Shown in pieces: positions 61,928-64,000 of a stretch of DNA of 64,000 nt (position 1 is the stretch's first letter; each line of letters begins with the position of its first letter). Under the pieces are notes generated by a model. That model did no database searches, had not been told where the DNA came from, and saw nothing but the letters and a program-made list of their open reading frames with translations. The translations under genes were made by a program, and so were the position numbers. Source of the DNA: Flavobacterium sp. N2038 (GTDB lineage Bacteria; Bacteroidota; Bacteroidia; Flavobacteriales; Flavobacteriaceae); contig NZ_CP110001.1 in the NCBI RefSeq assembly GCF_025947185.1, positions 682,001 through 746,000 on the forward strand, given 5' to 3'.

Positions 61928-62662
61928 TTAATTCCTACCTTTTTCGTCAGGATATAATTCATTTAACGGATCACTTTGCCAGAATTCTTTGGTGTCAATG
62001 TTCATGATCGTCAAAGGTCCTTTGAAAGCAGCACCTGTGTCAACATTCCAGACACAAGCTTTTTGAACCGGAACTGTTTGCCCAATTCGGGTAACAGGCG
62101 TATGACCTATGTAGACTTCTTTGTAAACCGTAAAACGTTTAGGATAGTATAAATCACCAGGTTTTAAGTTTGGGTCTAAAGAAAGCGCTGTTTCCCAGAG
62201 TGTTCTGTCCCAGTAAAATAATTTTGGAAAGTATTCCCAGACCACACCATTCAAATTAGTGAATCCGGCATGAACAAATAAACGGTTTTCGTCATCAAGA
62301 TAATAATCTTTCAGCTGATGTAAAAAAGCAATATGTGTTTTCTTTTTCTCTTCAGATATCTTCGAATACCCCTCTACGGTGGCTTTTCCGCCATGTTTGT
62401 ACCACATTTCCTCATCAAGGTCATCATGTCTGTTTTCAAGCCATTCTAAGGCCAGCTGGTCGTGATTTCCTCTAACACAAATACAGTTCTGTTTGCTTTT
62501 TAAATCAATTAAATAGTCGATTACCTGCGCTGAGTGACTCCAGCCATCAACATAATCGCCTAGAAATATAAGAGTATCTTCTGTAGTGACCCCGGCTTTT
62601 TTCATCACTTGTTCCAGTGCAAGTAATCCGCCGTGAATGTCACCTATAACAAATGTTCGCAT
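61928..62662 (-). CDS. Metallophosphoesterase (PPP/ApaH-like)
   Basis: A 244-residue calcineurin-like phosphatase with all metal motifs: GDIHG (7-11), GDYVDGW, RGNHDQ and the distal GHTPVT. The layout matches bacterial serine/threonine phosphoprotein phosphatases and diadenosine tetraphosphatases; substrate undetermined. Stands alone, convergent to nothing and divergent from DNA polymerase IV. Confidence 0.92.
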   Translation of the reverse strand: MRTFVIGDIHGGLLALEQVMKKAGVTTEDTLIFLGDYVDGWSHSAQVIDYLIDLKSKQNCICVRGNHDQLALEWLENRHDDLDEEMWYKHGGKATVEGYSKISEEKKKTHIAFLHQLKDYYLDDENRLFVHAGFTNLNGVVWEYFPKLFYWDRTLWETALSLDPNLKPGDLYYPKRFTVYKEVYIGHTPVTRIGQTVPVQKACVWNVDTGAAFKGPLTIMNIDTKEFWQSDPLNELYPDEKGRN

Positions 62663-62789
62663 TATTTAATTTTTCGTGTAGAAAAACAAAAATAGAAAGA
62701 ATAATTGGTTTGAACTCATCGTTTTTACATTCTTTAAAAATTGATATTATTTATAACTATTTGAGATACTTTTTTATGGCTTTACTTTC

Positions 62790-62797
62790 TAAATTTG
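62790..62797 (+). promoter_or_regulatory. -7 promoter element of dinB
   Basis: TAAATTTG fits TAnnTTTG but ends only 4 bp before the dinB ATG at 62802, so the transcript would be leaderless or nearly so. Confidence 0.5.
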
Positions 62798-62801
62798 CAT
62801 A

Positions 62802-63884
62802 ATGTCAGATGTGCCAACATATCGCAAAATTATCCATATTGACATGGATGCTTTTTATGCTTCAGTTGAGCAGATGGACAACCCAATGTTGCGGGGTAAA
62901 CCTGTCGCAGTTGGAGGGTCAGAGAACAGAGGAGTAGTTTCGGCAGCGAGTTACGAAGCCAGAAAATTTGGAGTTCGTAGTGCAATAAGTGGTGTTTTGG
63001 CCAAAAAATATTGCCCCGAGATTATTTTCGTAAGACCAAGATTTGATCGTTATAAAGAGATCTCCTCAAAAATTCATAAAATCTTTCATGAGTATACAGA
63101 TTTGGTTGAACCGCTTTCTTTAGATGAGGCTTATCTGGATGTAACCCAAAACAAAAAAGGAAATCCGAGCGCCAGTTTACTGGCTCAGGAAATTAGGCAA
63201 AGAATTCTAAACGAAGTTGGTCTTACAGCTTCCGCCGGAATTTCGGTCAATAAATTTGTGGCCAAAATTGCTAGTGACGTCAATAAACCGAATGGACAAA
63301 AGACGGTTAACCCAGATGAAATTTTAGAGTTTCTGGAAGAACTGCCTATTCGGAAATTTTACGGTGTTGGAAAAGTGACCACTGAAAAAATGTATCAATT
63401 AGGGATTTTTACAGGAACAGATTTAAAAAGTAAATCTGTGGAGTTTCTCGAAAAGCATTTTGGGAAATCTGGAGCTTTTTATTACAATGTCGTTCGTGGT
63501 ATTCATAACAGCGAAGTAAAACCACATCGCATAACAAAATCAGTTGCTGCAGAACATACTTTTGATGTGAATTTATCCTCAGAAATCTTTATGTTGGAGC
63601 AATTGGACAGAATCGCCACATCTTTAGAAAAAAGATTAAAAAAACATGAAATATCAGGGAAGACTGTTACTTTGAAAATAAAATACAGTGATTTTACACA
63701 ACAGACCAGAAGTAAAACATTGCCCTATTTTATATCAGATAAAAGTTTGATAATGGAAATAGTCGAAGAGTTATTATATCAGGAAAAAATGAAAGATTCT
63801 GTTCGGTTACTTGGCATTTCGCTGAACAACTTGAATATTGAGGAGAGAAAAGCTGTAGTCGTGCAGCTTAAATTTGCATTTTGA
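62802..63884 (+). CDS. dinB: DNA polymerase IV (Y family)
   Basis: A 360-residue error-prone polymerase. Motifs: IIHIDMDAFYASVEQMDNP (metal Asp), YEARKFGVRSAISG, the catalytic SLDEAYLDVT, and the helix-hairpin-helix region FYGVGKVTTEKMYQLGI, followed by the little-finger domain. It performs translesion synthesis. The start is uncertain: a -7 box lies 4 bp upstream, so either a leaderless ATG at 62802 or the GTG at codon 4 may be used. No C-terminal clamp-binding extension is obvious. Confidence 0.95.
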   Translation: MSDVPTYRKIIHIDMDAFYASVEQMDNPMLRGKPVAVGGSENRGVVSAASYEARKFGVRSAISGVLAKKYCPEIIFVRPRFDRYKEISSKIHKIFHEYTDLVEPLSLDEAYLDVTQNKKGNPSASLLAQEIRQRILNEVGLTASAGISVNKFVAKIASDVNKPNGQKTVNPDEILEFLEELPIRKFYGVGKVTTEKMYQLGIFTGTDLKSKSVEFLEKHFGKSGAFYYNVVRGIHNSEVKPHRITKSVAAEHTFDVNLSSEIFMLEQLDRIATSLEKRLKKHEISGKTVTLKIKYSDFTQQTRSKTLPYFISDKSLIMEIVEELLYQEKMKDSVRLLGISLNNLNIEERKAVVVQLKFAF

Positions 63885-63941
63885 TACATTAAAGTTTGCT
63901 TAAATTTAATATTAGTATTTTTTTGTGAAGAATTTTCTTTC

Positions 63942-63949
63942 TATCTTTG
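63942..63949 (+). promoter_or_regulatory. -7 promoter element of the last partial gene
   Basis: TATCTTTG fits TAnnTTTG; a TTG lies 16 bp upstream (63923-63925), one base short of the usual spacing. ATG follows 26 bp downstream. Confidence 0.55.
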
Positions 63950-63975
63950 AGATAGTACCATTTAAGTTTATTCAG

Positions 63976-64000
63976 ATGAAAAACAATAATTATGATGAAG
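63976..64000 (+). CDS. Start of a gene truncated by the window end
   Basis: An ATG at 63976 opens a frame (MKNNNYDE) that reaches the window edge, preceded by a good -7 element at the right distance. Too short to identify; the asparagine-rich, uncharged start gives no family hint. Confidence 0.4.

Noticed and set aside
1..64000. CRISPR array, tRNA, rRNA, prophage or defence island
   Set aside because: No regularly spaced identical repeats, no tRNA-like cloverleaf or conserved rRNA text, and no phage or defence-type genes were recognised on either strand.

Overview
The window reads as a chromosomal segment of a Flavobacterium-like member of the Bacteroidota. The DNA is AT-rich. Promoters have the Bacteroidota form (TAnnTTTG at -7, occasionally with TTG 17-19 bp upstream). 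Lineage markers are a gliding-motility lipoprotein (GldH), a secreted M4 peptidase with a type IX secretion C-terminal sorting domain, a TonB-dependent receptor with a carboxypeptidase-like N-terminal domain, and a bacilliredoxin. I see no rRNA, tRNA, CRISPR array or prophage. The only mobile-element trace is a disrupted IS200/REP-type transposase at about 49.8-50.3 kb.

Layout. 0-4 kb: housekeeping genes (DUF4349-type lipoprotein, rnpA, plsC-like acyltransferase, acyl-ACP desaturase, HD hydrolase). 4-8.9 kb: an alpha/beta hydrolase flanked by two paralogous 35-38 residue membrane peptides, then feoA-feoB plus a 40-residue Cys-tailed membrane protein, and an SCO protein. 9-12.7 kb: DMT exporter, M13 peptidase, GyrI-like protein. 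12.9-28.1 kb: a heme biosynthesis region. The minus arm is hemA-hemC-hemD-hemE-(unknown)-GNAT-hemF-(DUF4421)-aldolase-hemB-cytochrome c. The plus arm, starting from a divergent AraC regulator, is hemH-lipoprotein-hemJ-sensor kinase-enoyl-CoA hydratase. Every step from glutamyl-tRNA to heme is present except hemL. 28.3-33.7 kb: a DinB-like pair, an Nramp-UspA fusion transporter with its MntR-type regulator, and a divergent Fur-family regulator / MerC pair sharing two palindromic operators. 34-39.4 kb: TonB receptor, thioredoxin, lycopene cyclase, ArsR regulator, bacilliredoxin. 39.6-45.3 kb: a tripartite RND efflux operon. 45.5-48.3 kb: PPK2 and SulP. 48.4-52.1 kb: the two alternative tRNA-U34 hydroxylation enzymes TrhO and TrhP plus a ferredoxin, interrupted by the transposase relic and its palindromic repeats. 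52.3-56.4 kb: RicT-like protein, gldH, PBP1A. 56.6-58 kb: CoA-transferase subunits. 58.4-64 kb: M4 peptidase, a beta-barrel protein, a metallophosphatase, DNA polymerase IV and the first codons of another gene.

The most interesting observations are these. (1) The last 84 residues of TrhO align without gaps, at 45/84 identities, to the C-terminal domain of its neighbour TrhP, so two unrelated enzymes that make the same tRNA modification share an accessory domain. (2) A nonsense-interrupted HUH transposase is followed by two ~144-bp units of paired palindromes. (3) Twin unannotated micro-membrane proteins flank a hydrolase. (4) Many intergenic gaps hold long inverted repeats whose arms are built from short repeated words. 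(5) Palindromic metal-regulator operators sit directly on recognisable promoters at mntH and at the fur/merC divergence.
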